A stretch of 64,000 bases of DNA from assembly GCA_900708905.1 (NCBI GenBank), contig CAADRB010000002.1:2207830-2271829 (forward strand). Direction: 5' to 3'. The notes under the pieces were generated by a model, which had not been told where the DNA came from, searched no databases, and was given only the letters and a program-made list of their open reading frames with translations. The first letter of the stretch is position 1; each line of letters starts with the position of its first letter. A program made the translations under genes and the position numbers. Positions 13,082-25,093 of this stretch are shown here, one piece after another. This stretch comes from Hymenolepis diminuta. Lineage: Eukaryota > Platyhelminthes > Cestoda > Cyclophyllidea > Hymenolepididae.

Positions 13082-16000
13082 TCTTTCTACCCTGCTTTGT
13101 TCTGAAGGCCATCAAAGCTTTGGGATTTGTGAGTGTTCCGTTCAGTTAAAGTTCGTATTTGAAGAGCTCGTGTTAGAATTGCACTAGAAACTGTTTTTTT
13201 TTCATATTTAAATAATGTTTGCATTTTTATAACCCTGCACCTCACATAAACAATTCACATTCGTCTAACTGCAAGAAAGTATAAATATTAGAATTGACAG
13301 ATTTTGAAAAATCGAATGTCGGCACCACTCCTATTTCAAAATTTGATACTTTTGATTAATTATAATATATTAATAATCATAATGTTTGGTGGAATTGTTA
13401 GGATGCTTAATCGAATATTTTCGTTGCATTCAAGGGAAGCTAGCAAGCTTTCTCTCCCATGCACTGGACTATCGATTATTGGATTCCCACGCTCACACCT
13501 GAATATGTTCGACCACCTGTGGAGAAGACGTCGATGTAATTATTAGCTAACCAGGCAGCCAATTATTATCACATATTCACCCCTTTGTAAGTAATTTTTG
13601 TTAAATAAATGACCGCCATTTGAATTGTAAGTCTTTTCTTTTCCTCCTCCTTGAGTCTGAGTAGCTGGAGCTTAAAATGAGGAGCATCTGAGAAGTTATA
13701 AAAGAAGTAAACTCTAATTTTGAGTTACAAGATAGAGTATATTTGCATTCTGATGGCTAAGTTAGCGGCCCTGAAAGTATTTGAATTTCATTTGAATGTC
13801 ATAACTAAAGTGAATACCATTAAATGTGAAGCTCTTATTCTTTTGAGCCAGATCACTCACACGTAAATTTCGCTCTTTGTTCTAATGTTTTGAGAAATCG
13901 ATCTTAATAAAGGTAACAGTTAATTAACCGCGTTTGCGACCTGAAAATGCGTAAGGAAACGTTTTGCCCTTACCAATCCCGCCACACTTGCCTCCTATTC
14001 ATGTCACAAATTGAGCCAATCCAATTCCAAGGCCATCAGTTTGCCTCTCGCGTTGAGGGGCTTACGTCAGAGAAATGAAAGATTAGACGGTGTCGATGAA
14101 AAATGGTTAGCAATTGCAGAAAGCGGACTCAATTGGCCTTGTAATTTTACTCTAAAGCCACTGAAAGTCAAAATATTAACTTTGTTTCAAATACATGGAA
14201 ATGGTAAAATATACTACCTTAATGGATAATCCTAATCTAATAGGAATTATTTTAGCCAAATCGGAATTTTTAAATTGGAGGAATTATCTGAAAAGCAAAA
14301 TAAAAGTCTGTAGAAAGTGACTAATGCTCACGTGTGCGCGGAAGTCAGCAAAATCGAAAGACATAACTTCTAGTTCCTATTATACGATTTCCCCTTTCTA
14401 AAACGCCCCATAGAATCTTCAAACTTTTCAACGTTCAAGAACATGTAAGGTTATCAGTGCAGTATGAAGTTCGAATATCAGGTGTCAGGGTACAAAAATG
14501 GGGATTTATCAAAAGGGATCGTCTGATAATTTTTTCAAAGCTATCTCTAGTAAGATAAACTGTTAGTGCGTTTTACTGATTGGTCAATGCTTGGTCATGG
14601 ATCCTTTTTTGTAGATCGGAATGAAATTATTCATAGTGGATTTAGATGTTGCAAAAAATAGAGTTCAGTATTAAAAGTGAACTCGTTCACAAATATCAAA
14701 TGGTGAATACAAAATTACATACGTATTAATTCATTTTTAAATATCCCTAAATATGAAAGTCGTTTCCGCTTAACGGGATTCACCGAATTACCTGAATCTC
14801 AAAAATTCATATAAAGGTTTTCTATTATAGAAAGTTGTGAAAATAATTATCTAATTTCCGATTCATAATTATATATTGGACAACCTGTAATGTTTCAGAG
14901 CCGTTGACCTTGAAATGTTGCAGAATCGTGGAATAAAATGTAAATTAAATCGTCGATCTTCTTGATTAGAAAGAAGTATATCGATATAGTCTCTGACAAT
15001 ATGAAATCTCAACTAATCGACCACATTTTATTTCATTAATCTCACATTGTTCAGAAAACTTTTTTCATAGTGAATATCGCGAAAATGAAGGCACGATAGA
15101 CTATCTTTTGCAAATTTTACATAATTGTCAAAGTGCTCTAAAGTTATTGTTCATTAGTTGGTAGAAATTATGGAAGTTTACGTAATCTTTTGTTATTATT
15201 GGGTTCGAGAGATCGTGCTTATTATGGGTGGCTAATAAAATTATGACAAGTAACGATCAGCAATAATTAAATTATCTGGCATTTTCTACAATACCGAAAT
15301 CAAAAGTTTCTTAAGTCTCACCACAATCCGTGGATTTTTTGCAATTGTTCAACGGTCATCTACAGAAGTAAAAGCTCTTTCGTTAAAGTTGAAGGTTCTA
15401 AACGTGTGGACGTTCCTATTACCACTATGTCCTCTACTCCTTGATCTTATTCTACTAATCTTTCCGCATCTGTAGAAATTTGCCGGTCTTGCAGGTGCTG
15501 GCGATACCACTAAAATATTCCAGAGTTCTTTCATGATTCCTAACCAGGTAAATTCTTTGAGTCGTGGTACAATAAATACAAGTATATGTTCACTGTGAAT
15601 CTCACCAAATGAAATGAGTAAGCAAGAGTTTGTTGCCTCATCAGGAAGCTGGGTCAGGTCGAATCTGGTTACTCAAAATTCATCCTACCAGGGAACAAGA
15701 TAAAATCAGTTACTCTGAAATTGTACAGTTCATGGAAAAGTTTTTGGCCAGAACTTCTTTCTATTCAGCGTCTGCTTTAATTGCCTCAAAGTTGTGATAA
15801 AGTATGATGAGGGCTCTAATGACTTTGCGGACGATGTAAACTTTCATTTGTGATAAATTTATATTCGACACCTTAACAGAAGAACAGTTCAGATGTCTTA
15901 TTTTCATCTCTGGACTTCAAATGAAGCTTTGAATTTCACTAAGAACTCGTCTGCTAAAAATAATGGTGGAAAACCCCAAACGTGAATCTGCCAGAAATGG

Positions 16001-16289
16001 TCAGAGAAGGAGTTAAGGTGGTGAATCTCACGCGCGATACAGCTTTCGCTGATTCTGACGCCATGCCCACCCGCCTGGTGCATATATGTCTGAATCTTTA
16101 CCTCAATCAGCACATAACCGAGGTCGTCATTTCCCTCGACAATGTCCTTTCAGGCGGTATCGATGTGAACAGCGCCGTAAGGTTGGACATAAAGAAGGCT
16201 GTTGTCCAATCGTCCACCAACAACGTGACTAAGACTAATCAAGTACAAAATCAGCCAAATTTCCATAAAAAGAATCACTGATATGAATC

Positions 16290-17660
16290 TAAACCAAAGT
16301 ACTTTGAATGGAATGGTCTCTTGGCCACCTTCAGTATCGACACCAACGAAAGCCAGAAATATGTGAATCTACAGATCAATGGGAATAATGTTCGTCTACA
16401 ATTTGACACCGCTTCAGATATAACCATAATCTCAAGGAAGCTGTAAGAACCATAGGATCGTCCAAAACTAGAACCAGTCCCCCCCATCTGCAATCAGTTT
16501 CTCCGACCGGTTTGTCTAACCGATAGGACAAATAAGCTGTAATGTGACCTACGGAGACATTAGTATCTGAACAACAGCTTACGTATCGGACTCTCAATTA
16601 AATATGCTTGCTTTATTAGATCTGTTCATAAATGCCATTTGCAGTCATGTGTATTCTGCTACTTCTACCACTTCATTTAAAGCAGGGAAGATGGTTTAGT
16701 GTTGCCTCGAATTATTTCAAGCTCTAGAACAAAGAGGCGTTCTAAAACCTTATTCTTATTCAGTTGGCTGCATCTATTGTTGTTGTTCGGAAAGCAAATG
16801 GAACTATCCAGTTGTACGTTGACTATTCTACCGGTCTAAATGCCACATTGGAGCCTAATTGTTATCGACTCCCAGTTCTTGATGATATACTCTCAGTACT
16901 GAATAGTGGTAAATTTATTAGTGATTTTATTTAATAAAGGCTTATTTGCAAGTTGTACCACAGCCATGAGAACTACTGACAATCAATACGCATCGTGGTC
17001 TATACCAATTATATCAGACTCCCATTCCGTATCATGTCAACATCTGCCATTTTCAAACAAATAATGGATGCCATGATATCGGACCTCTCTGGTACTGCTG
17101 CACACCTAGACGAAATTATTATTATAGGCCGTTCTCAACAGAAACTTCATGAATGTGTCATCCTGCTTCTTCAGCATATTTAGCTGAAAAATATAATGTC
17201 TTGCACCCTCTATTAAGTGCATAGGATGTATCCTTGATGAGAACGTTCGGCGTCCGGGTTCAAAAAAGCTTCGAGCAATCAAAGAAATCCCACGGTCTAC
17301 AAACGTTACCACGTTACGTTCCCTCCTGATTCCTCTCATCAGCTATCACAGTGCATTTCTACCGACGCTGCATAATATTCGGGCTCTTCAAAGTGAGTTG
17401 CTGAAAAAAGATACCAAATGGAACTGGATGTCCACATCTGAAAAGCTTAAACAAAGCTAAAGGGCATGCCCACTCCTGATATGCTGCTTTTTTTATTACA
17501 ATCCGATTCTAATAAACCTTAGGGACTGCAGATGCTTCGAAATATGACGTTGGTGCGGTTATCTCTCATGTCTTCCCTGATGGTTCAGAAGCCATTGGTC
17601 ATATTTATCGAACTCAAAAAATATCGAGAATAACCACAGCCAGAGTGAAAAAAGTTGTTG
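16290..17660 (+). pseudogene. Pol fragment of the gypsy-type element
   Basis: Broken pol pieces occur in order. The aspartic protease active-site segment reads FDTASD at 16402-16419, in a context typical of Ty3/gypsy proteases. Reverse transcriptase parts around VDYSTGLNATLEPN (about 16815) and AAHLDEIIIIGRSQ (about 17098-17140) carry the catalytic box in altered form, with Glu in place of the second Asp. An RNase H start, TADASKYDVGAVISH, lies near 17524-17570. These segments lie in different frames and are separated by stops, so no protein can be made. The protease and polymerase spelling resembles invertebrate Mag/K02A2.6-like gypsy elements; that subgroup call is tentative. Confidence 0.7.
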
Positions 17661-18172
17661 AAAATGTTGTGATTCGAGTAACAACTAACGGCTGGCAACC
17701 AACAACGGCCGCCACTTTGAATAAGGGCTAACAACAATTTGGAGCAGAACACCAAGAGCTGATTAGACCAAAATATATTGAACCACGATGGAGAGTTCAA
17801 GAGAGTAAGGGAGAGATGTGAGGGAAGCGCAGAAGCTAGTAATTGACAAGCGTGTGTGTGCGTGTTTGGTGTAGCATTGGGTATATGTAAAAAAAGGCTT
17901 TATATAGTTTCATATAAAAGAAATAGTATGAAAAGGTGGAATGGGTCCAGACATCGCTGCGGGGAAAACTGAACCCTAGCAAACGCTCATTCAAAGGTCA
18001 CTTAATTAGCTTTTTCCGATAGTTAAAATAAACCACTTGAGAACACACGATATTTATCCATAGGGAACTTGAGGTTACAGCAGGGTCAAGCGCTACTGTG
18101 AGGTCGAGATAATTAGGCACCAGGTATCAGTGATGACATAGGTAAATATTTAGGGAACGCATAGGAATTCAT
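17655..18172 (+). repeat. 3' LTR of the gypsy-type element
   Basis: This block repeats the LTR at 12520-13081 in the same orientation and directly follows the RNase H-like segment. It includes a GTGTGTGTGCGTG tract, a TTAAAATAAACC poly(A)-like signal and a right end near 18172. The leftmost part, beginning about GATTCGAGTAACAACTAACG, is also shared with the solo LTR remnants at 5750-6090 and 34255-34530. Confidence 0.6.
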
Positions 18173-18926
18173 GATACAAGGGTAACAATTTTCCGCGAAG
18201 GCAATGCAGAACTTATTACCAAAAGGTAATAATAATTAGAAATCATTGAGCTCTCAAATTTTCTTATAATTCACTTTGTAATATCCCAAGATTACTTTTC
18301 ACGTTTTGATTCCTGATTATTTGAGTATATTCATTTTCACTATTTTCATTGCCCGCCGATCAGCTGATTTGATTGAACTGTTGGTCATTCTGCTTTGATT
18401 CATGTGTATCTCCTAACAGACACAAGAAAGTATACGAGAACAGCGAAAACATTCCATCTATTCTATCATTAAGACGTAATTTTCGACAAGCAAATGTTGA
18501 GAGGATAATAAAGACGACTTACAAATTTACAGCTCCACAAGATGTCATAAGTTAGTAAAACATGGTTGTGTTTGAAAATTCGTTCTCTGAGCAATGTATT
18601 ACTTGTTATCGCTGCATACAATCTTCCCTACCTTAATATTTATAATAATCATCAGAATAAGATCACTACCAATGCCACTTCCAGTAGCACTATTTGGTTC
18701 AAGTGTTAGTCTACCGTATCACGATAATGTAAGAACTAAATGAAAATCGAGCAGTGTTCAAAAAGGGATGATTGAGGATTTAATTCAAAAACACTGCCTA
18801 TTTATGATAACAGCAAAACAAGTAGCAGTGAAAAGGTTAAAAGAAATTGTGTGCGACGGCTAAGATGACAGCTAGTGTGAAAAGACATTGACGAATGCAT
18901 AAGAGAAACAAAGAGGGTTAGGTAAC
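18173..18926. other. Intergenic region and 3' flank of MDH copy 2
   Basis: AT-rich sequence lies between the LTR element and the stop codon of MDH copy 2. I see no exon or RNA gene. Part of it is presumably the MDH copy 2 3' UTR on the minus strand. Confidence 0.5.
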
Positions 18927-21900
18927 TTAATAGTTAGCAGCAAATTCCTTGCCCTTCTTTATGTTCTTCTTCAAATCTGGCATCGCACTTTTCAATAACT
19001 CGATTTCAAAGTCATTCAGTGTGCCAGCACCGAAAACCTTCTCAACACCGTTGGGCTAAAGAACAAGGAAACGGCTGTTAAGCATCTGCAGAAATGCGCG
19101 ACAGATAAAGGTTTAAGATATAAAAATACAGCCAAAAAGTGCTATTTATAGAAAACGTAGATTCAAAAATCTAACCGTGCGCATCCATTGATCAGTTACG
19201 CTAAATTTAAGTTGAAAGTTCTTCAATCAGACAACAAAGTCCCTTTATTTATTTAAATTGTCATTTCAGACTGAAAACATATCATTAAGAGAAAAACGAT
19301 GAAGGCTAATATCTCTTTCACTCAAATTTTACTATTTACACAAGCCCGATATACCTTTTTCGTATGAGTGATGATCAGGGAGAACACACAAGTTAGTTAG
19401 GCACAAAACGGTCCAACAATATGAATATAAGAGAAATATATCAGAAATGACTAATAAAAATGCTATTTACCAAATATTTATTCCCAACATTGAATAATAT
19501 TTCCGCCGTGATACAAATAAAGTTCAATTCCTAGTTATATAGATTGTGAACTTCTGCACCGTTTTTCATTTATTAACAGCAATCAAACACATGTATTACT
19601 CCAATCAAGCCGAAATTGTTGAGTCGATGACTATAACGCAGGATTTTAAGTTCTGAAAATGGCCGACATCCAAAAATACTATTTTCACATGCAGTGTATG
19701 TTAGGATAGCAGAAGAAATCTGATCTATTAAAAATTAAAAAGAGAAAAAGATGAAGATTCCAGTGTACGACTATCCAGAAGTAAATGAAATATTTCTGTT
19801 ATGAATTATATGTCACCTTTTTTAAATAGTTCTTCTGACGCGTACTGGAAAAAGTTCATTTTCATCAGATGAAGAAACTATTCCTTAAAGCTGTGTAAAT
19901 GACAGATATTTTAGCGACAAATCAACTTTTAAAACAATAACGAATAAAAATCCACCATCATCAATTCCAGTAACATCAAACATTTAGTGTTTCTACTCAA
20001 AGCCACTGTGGCCGCATATCTAATGATCAAAATTCTCGAAGAAATGTGCTATTAAGTAGGTCTCAAATGTATCTTGCTGAATCTTGACCATTACAATCAG
20101 GTTGATTTTTTCCCAATATTTCATTACATTAGAGTGGTAATCAGCATGCCAATTTTATCCTGTTCCGATACCTATGCCATTAAAAGTAAATGGACGATAT
20201 CCTACATTTTCATACAAAAATCCATCCATTTACATTCATTTAGTCCTAGCAAAACCGCAAGTGTTAGTATAAACGCGGTTTGACCTCATACGACCACTGT
20301 AGAACGTTCGTGTTACAGCAGGTAAGCGGAAAGTACTTACACCAAGAAGAACTGGCGAGGCAAAGAATTCCGTTTCAGCTACATCGCATTCCACGAAACA
20401 GCATTCAACTATATCAGCATGGCCCTTCATTGCGTGTAGAAGAGAATTGGCGAACCGAGCACCGGCATAGGCCATTGCAAGAGTTGCTGAACCCTGCAAC
20501 AAAATATTGCACAATATCACTCATCAATACATTTTAAGAAAGGAATAACTGATTACAAGCTTCACAATCAGAGATATTCTAACAGCTTTGCTGGCATCTC
20601 AATGGCTTATAAATTATGTGACTATTTTCCTTGTGAGGAAAAGGATGCGATTTTACAAACTGCAGTTAAAACAGTAGTATGACACATATTTTGGTTTTTA
20701 ACAAGATGAATCATTTCCATCAGCATCAGTTCCAAATGTACCTCCAATGAATCATCATATTGCAAAATTACTTCCGGTCTAATTCATCTTGAATTTCGGA
20801 CTATGTATTTAGAAAAGCAGCTCATAATGCTGCGACAATATATTGGAAAATTTTTAAACATTCGAAGGATTCCTTTTACATTTCAAAGGATTGTTCAAAC
20901 TGAACTGAAAATCAATAATAAGGTAATTTAAATGAGTCGAAAAAGAATAGCGATAATTGGCGAAAAATTTGCACTTATTTCCTATTTCAACACATCACTA
21001 AAGTGGAAGTGGAGATATCGGAAAGGTGAAATAAAAAGCCAACGGTGACTAACTCCAAGCTGGTTCCTGCAGAAAGCGGACGATAATATAACCGAATACT
21101 AAGTTTGCGGATTTTCCAGTATGTTAAGTTTAATGGGGTAGGATACTGACAATTTAACAAATGACCCGGACACATATCACAATAAGTTACATCTAACATA
21201 AAATTTCGACGCAAAGGAGGTATATGTACTTAGCAAACCAATTATTGATCGACCGGTATTCGCCCTGACTTGATTTAAAATTGATGTTAGGATGTAACAT
21301 TGGGTTTGCTAACGAAAAATGAACAGTTTTATTTAAGAATATGCGAACTTGAATCATTCAGTTCAATATGAAATTATTACCGTGTGCCGTTTCAAAGGGT
21401 TCAAAAGCAGAAACATGGAGCTTCATGATTACTTTAAACTACTTTAGTTAAGAAAGCATTTAGATTGCCTTTTTTATTTCCTTAAAATTTAACTCTGAAA
21501 CTGAAACCCGTGGAACCAAATATTCATGAAATTCAATAAACATCGTACATGCTAGATCAAATTTTTTTTAAATTAGCAGATCATCCACAAATTACCTATT
21601 AATATCAAACATTTAGTGGAAAAATACAATTAATTAGTCCTAAGCGCATCCAGGCACTTAATAAGCCGAATGAAATCCGCAGGGAATACTGATATTTCAC
21701 ACAACCCTTAGTAAAAACGCAATTAAAATATAGCCAGGCTAATTGACAAAAATGAACAGTTACGTATAGTTTGTGAATTCGATATCAACAACATCAACTC
21801 AAGCTTAGAATTCTAGGCGAAATGGAACGTACGGTCTGGATTTAAAATTGAAAAAAAAACAGGGACGTACGGCACCAGCCTTCGCGTTCACAACTTCAGT

Positions 21901-22991
21901 TCCAGCATTTTGAATGCGAGTGACCAGTTCCTCACGAGTTTTCTGAAAAAAAGATTCAAATAAGCAATCAGAGCCTCTGAACAAATTATTCGATTGAACA
22001 AATGAACCAAAGTATTTTTTCATAGAATTAGCTAAATAGCTTATCAACCAAATACGCAAAGCTTTCAATTACAAGTAGACATTTGCATGAAGTGCAAGAT
22101 AGAGATAATTAAACTGACTTATTTTTAACAAAGTTTCTTACCTGAGGGAAATTAACTGCCGGGGTGCATTGAGAGAAGACTGGAATAATAGTATTTCCAG
22201 AATGGCCACCGATAACAGGACATGACACCTTGGCAACATCCAGTCCCTATAAAAATGTAGTATACGAAATAGCTATTAACGAATGAAGCCAAATCCAAGA
22301 ACAGAGATTAGATATTGAAACATACCTTAGCCTCAGCAATGAACGTATTTGAACGGATAATATCAAGAGTTGTGACACCGAAAAGGCGTTTGGGATTGTA
22401 AACACCCTCTTTCTTGAGAATTTCAGCAGCAATTGGAACGGTGCTATTGACTGGGTTGGTGATAATGCAAATCATTGCCTCTGGGCAGTACTTTCCACAA
22501 GCTCTTGCAAGATCAGCCACAACAGAGGCGTTGGAGGTGAAAAGATCATCACGAGTCATTCCTTTAATAACAGAAAATTAATTGTAAGATTAATGAGGTA
22601 AGAAGTATTTTAGTAGTAATTGAGCCGAACCAGGTTTTCTGGGAATACCAGCAGGAATAAGAACTACTTTTGAACCACTCAGAGCAGCCTGCAGATTTTC
22701 AGGTCCAGTGTATCCGGAAACGGTAGGGCGAGTCTCGATGTGGCTCAAATCCGCAGCTACTCCAGCAGCATTGGCAATATCATACAAAGTAATCTCGGAA
22801 ACAAATAGGGATTGCTTCATAAGGAGTGCAAGAGGTTGGCCAATGCCTCCAGCAGCACCCAAAATTGCAACTTTTTGGGTATTCTACATATTTGTGAGTT
22901 TAACCTTAATTATCAATTTTACTTGAGTGGAGGTTGAGAACTGCTTAACAGATCGGGCGAGAGAAAATCCGACTTTACGAAAAAAATTCAT
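18927..22991 (-). CDS. MDH2: Malate dehydrogenase, mitochondrial type, copy 2
   Basis: This is an NAD-dependent malate dehydrogenase of 338 residues. On the minus strand the exons are 22991-22923, 22883-22631, 22561-22326, 22246-22142, 21942-21871, 20493-20341 and 19055-18927. Their lengths (69, 253, 236, 105, 72, 153, 129 nt) equal those of copy 1 exon by exon. The leader [20 protein letters not shown] looks mitochondrial. Here the NAD loop is the canonical [10 protein letters not shown], followed by [27 protein letters not shown] (catalytic Asp) and [12 protein letters not shown] (catalytic His). By eye the two mature proteins agree at roughly three quarters of positions. Copy 2 keeps more consensus residues and is the likelier conserved enzyme. 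It is transcribed toward copy 1. Introns run from 39 nt to about 1.4 kb. Confidence 0.95.
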
Positions 22992-23608
22992 AATAAGCAA
23001 AAACCAATTACAATGTCGCGAGGCTTTGAGGTGTGCCCAAGGTCGTTTAGACTCAAGGAATACGGTTAAATGCTTAAGAAAATAAATAATATGCTACATT
23101 ATCCACATTGATTGAAGTATTTCTGAAATGATTTGGAATTTTAGCAAATTTGGTGTGCCCAAATATTCCTATAATTTTTTAATTAATGAAAGTTCAATTT
23201 GGACTTAATACAATTTTCGCAATTTAAAAATGGACTGATAAAGAGCATTGTAAAAATATTAATCTTTTCTTGTTAAGCCATTACGTTAACATAAGCTGGA
23301 TTCATTTCAACTCAATTTTTTATTTCTTGTTAGCTCAGGTACGTACGATTTCTTTCTAACACCTTCAACTGATACCATCAATATAAGATAAATAACATTC
23401 ATAAGATCTCAAACGTAAAACCAAGTTTGAATTAAAAGAAAAGAAAGCGACTAGAAATTGATATGTTGACTATCATATTAGAGTTGTATCAACCATTCTA
23501 ATCCCATAAACTTTGGTATAAATAGTTTATTATTCCCCCATTTAGGAAGAGAAGCAACACACTGGGCAATGAAATAATATCAATATGCACCTAATTCTTC
23601 AATCAATT

Positions 23609-23716
23609 TTAGCATTGAATTTTGACATGCCGTTCAGTGGGCACATGTCGAGGGGTATCGAATTTTTTATCCCCATCTTTAGTGTAAAGAACGAAGACCG
23701 CTGAACCATTGACGTA
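23609..23716 (-). other. Short exon-like frame, unrecognised
   Basis: The minus strand reads YVNGSAVFVLYTKDGDKK..., ending HVKIQC and a TAA stop, after a TTTCCCTCCCACAAG acceptor-like sequence. The residue mix looks protein-like and could be a last exon. I found no upstream exon on this strand before the repeat at 24012-24299, so it may be a gene remnant or chance. Confidence 0.15.
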
Positions 23717-24011
23717 CTTGTGGGAGGGAAATGGATTAAAAACGTATTACTTAAATACCTACAGATGACTAATGTAATCCTTAGTGAGCTATTTTAAAAC
23801 TTTATTTTTAAAATCGTATTAGTAATGCATAACCCAATGCATTCTAGTTAGTATGATCTATTTCATTCTATCGCAGACAATACGAAAGTGCCTTATAAAT
23901 CATTGAATAAATTTTATACTCATGTATGCTTCGGGTGCCATATTTACTTAAACATAAAATTCTGAAAGGGGTTGGAGGTTGATGACTTCTGATTGTCCTG
24001 CTATAGTGCTA

Positions 24012-24299
24012 TAACGTAACCAACTAGGAGTTCGGGTAGTAATCTAGCAGAGCGAACAATCTAGAAAACTCGGTAATATAGCAACTTAACACAGAAGCTA
24101 ATAACCCATGGCAGATAAGAAAGAACGTTATAGTCAACACGAGTGTATTAACGAGACTCACTCTCAATCGGTATCGGCTTAAACAAATAAGAATAATTAT
24201 CAAGTATCTTTTATCGGTGGGGAAATAAAGAGAGAAATTACATTTTTATTCATAGAAGAAATATTGGGAGCGTGGGAAAATAATTATCATTTCTTCTAA
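24012..24299 (+). repeat. Hairpin-ended dispersed repeat, copy A
   Basis: From 24021 to 24299 this sequence matches 48326-48604 at 271 of 279 positions by my count, with no gaps. The flanks differ. The right end is a perfect 10-bp inverted repeat (TAGAAGAAAT at 24253-24262, ATTTCTTCTA at 24289-24298) around a 26-nt loop, and the element ends in CTAA. I see no terminal inverted repeats between the two ends and no open frame. It is a young non-autonomous mobile element or dispersed non-coding unit of unknown class. Confidence 0.8.
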
Positions 24300-25093
24300 C
24301 ATATAGTATATTTTAAAAGGAGACTTTCAACCAATAATTTCCTGTTGAATCTGTTCATTAATTTAATCTGTGATACAGTTCGATTAATTAAACTTAATCG
24401 TTCTTCACATAAAAAGGCTGCTCTTTAGCACTCTAGTATCTCTTTAATCCATAAATCCATAATCTAAACTCTCGCTTTACTGCGTTTATTCTTCATAAGT
24501 AATTCATGCTTTATTCATTTGTGCACAATACAATAGCTGCGTTCAATTTTGCTTCAATATCCACTTTCCTGAATAGATAAATGTTCTATCTATTGACTAC
24601 CCTTGTGACAAATGCCTTCATGTATTCATACGGACAATGCGATTCATACACTATCGAGTTCAATTGCGCGATTCGGTATACTATTATATTATTCAATTCT
24701 TTTAAGTTATATTCCGTCCCTCATTACTGAATTCTTAAGCGATAATTTAAATTTAATTTAAATATTAGGTTGTTATGAGCACGAGTGAAGGCATTTTTAT
24801 GCCCTACAAAATAATAAGCGTCTTTAATAAAATTTTCATTCCCCATTTGGATTATAATTGTGCCTAACAACGTCTCAAGTTATTTAGAATCATATGGAAC
24901 ATAAATATTTGGTGTATTTCAACATAATTTATATAATTTCTAAAAATTTACTTATATAAAACGAAATTTTTTTCTAGATAGTCTGAAATTAGTGTTGTTT
25001 AATGTAATTGGGAGATTAACAAACAAGGTTATTTAGCTTGGGCTACTGGGTTGGCATATTTGCCTGTCCTCAGTGAATCAGTACTACACTGTT

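Larger units (their letters stand above)
12520..18172 (+). mobile_element. Degenerate Ty3/gypsy-type LTR retrotransposon
   Basis: Two similar non-coding blocks, at about 12520-13081 and 17655-18172, bracket broken gag-pol sequence in the same orientation. This is the layout of a roughly 5.6-kb LTR element. Between them lie gag-like fragments (about 15400-16280), a retropepsin-like segment (about 16290-16445), reverse transcriptase pieces (about 16790-17180) and an RNase H-like piece (about 17520-17650). Many stops, frameshifts and deletions show that it is inactive, and the divergence between the LTRs indicates an old insertion. It occupies most of the spacer between the two MDH genes. The integrase region is not visible, so the copy is also internally deleted. 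Confidence 0.75.
22992..25093. other. Intergenic region between MDH copy 2 and INTS2
   Basis: This is a divergent promoter region of 2.1 kb. It contains the hairpin-ended repeat at 24012-24299 and a short exon-like minus-strand frame at 23609-23716, both described separately. Elsewhere it is AT-rich with nothing recognisable. Confidence 0.55.

Noticed and set aside
25073..25093. GTG start for INTS2
   Set aside because: The frame is open but begins with GTG. The first ATG at 25094 aligns with the conserved start region and is preferred.
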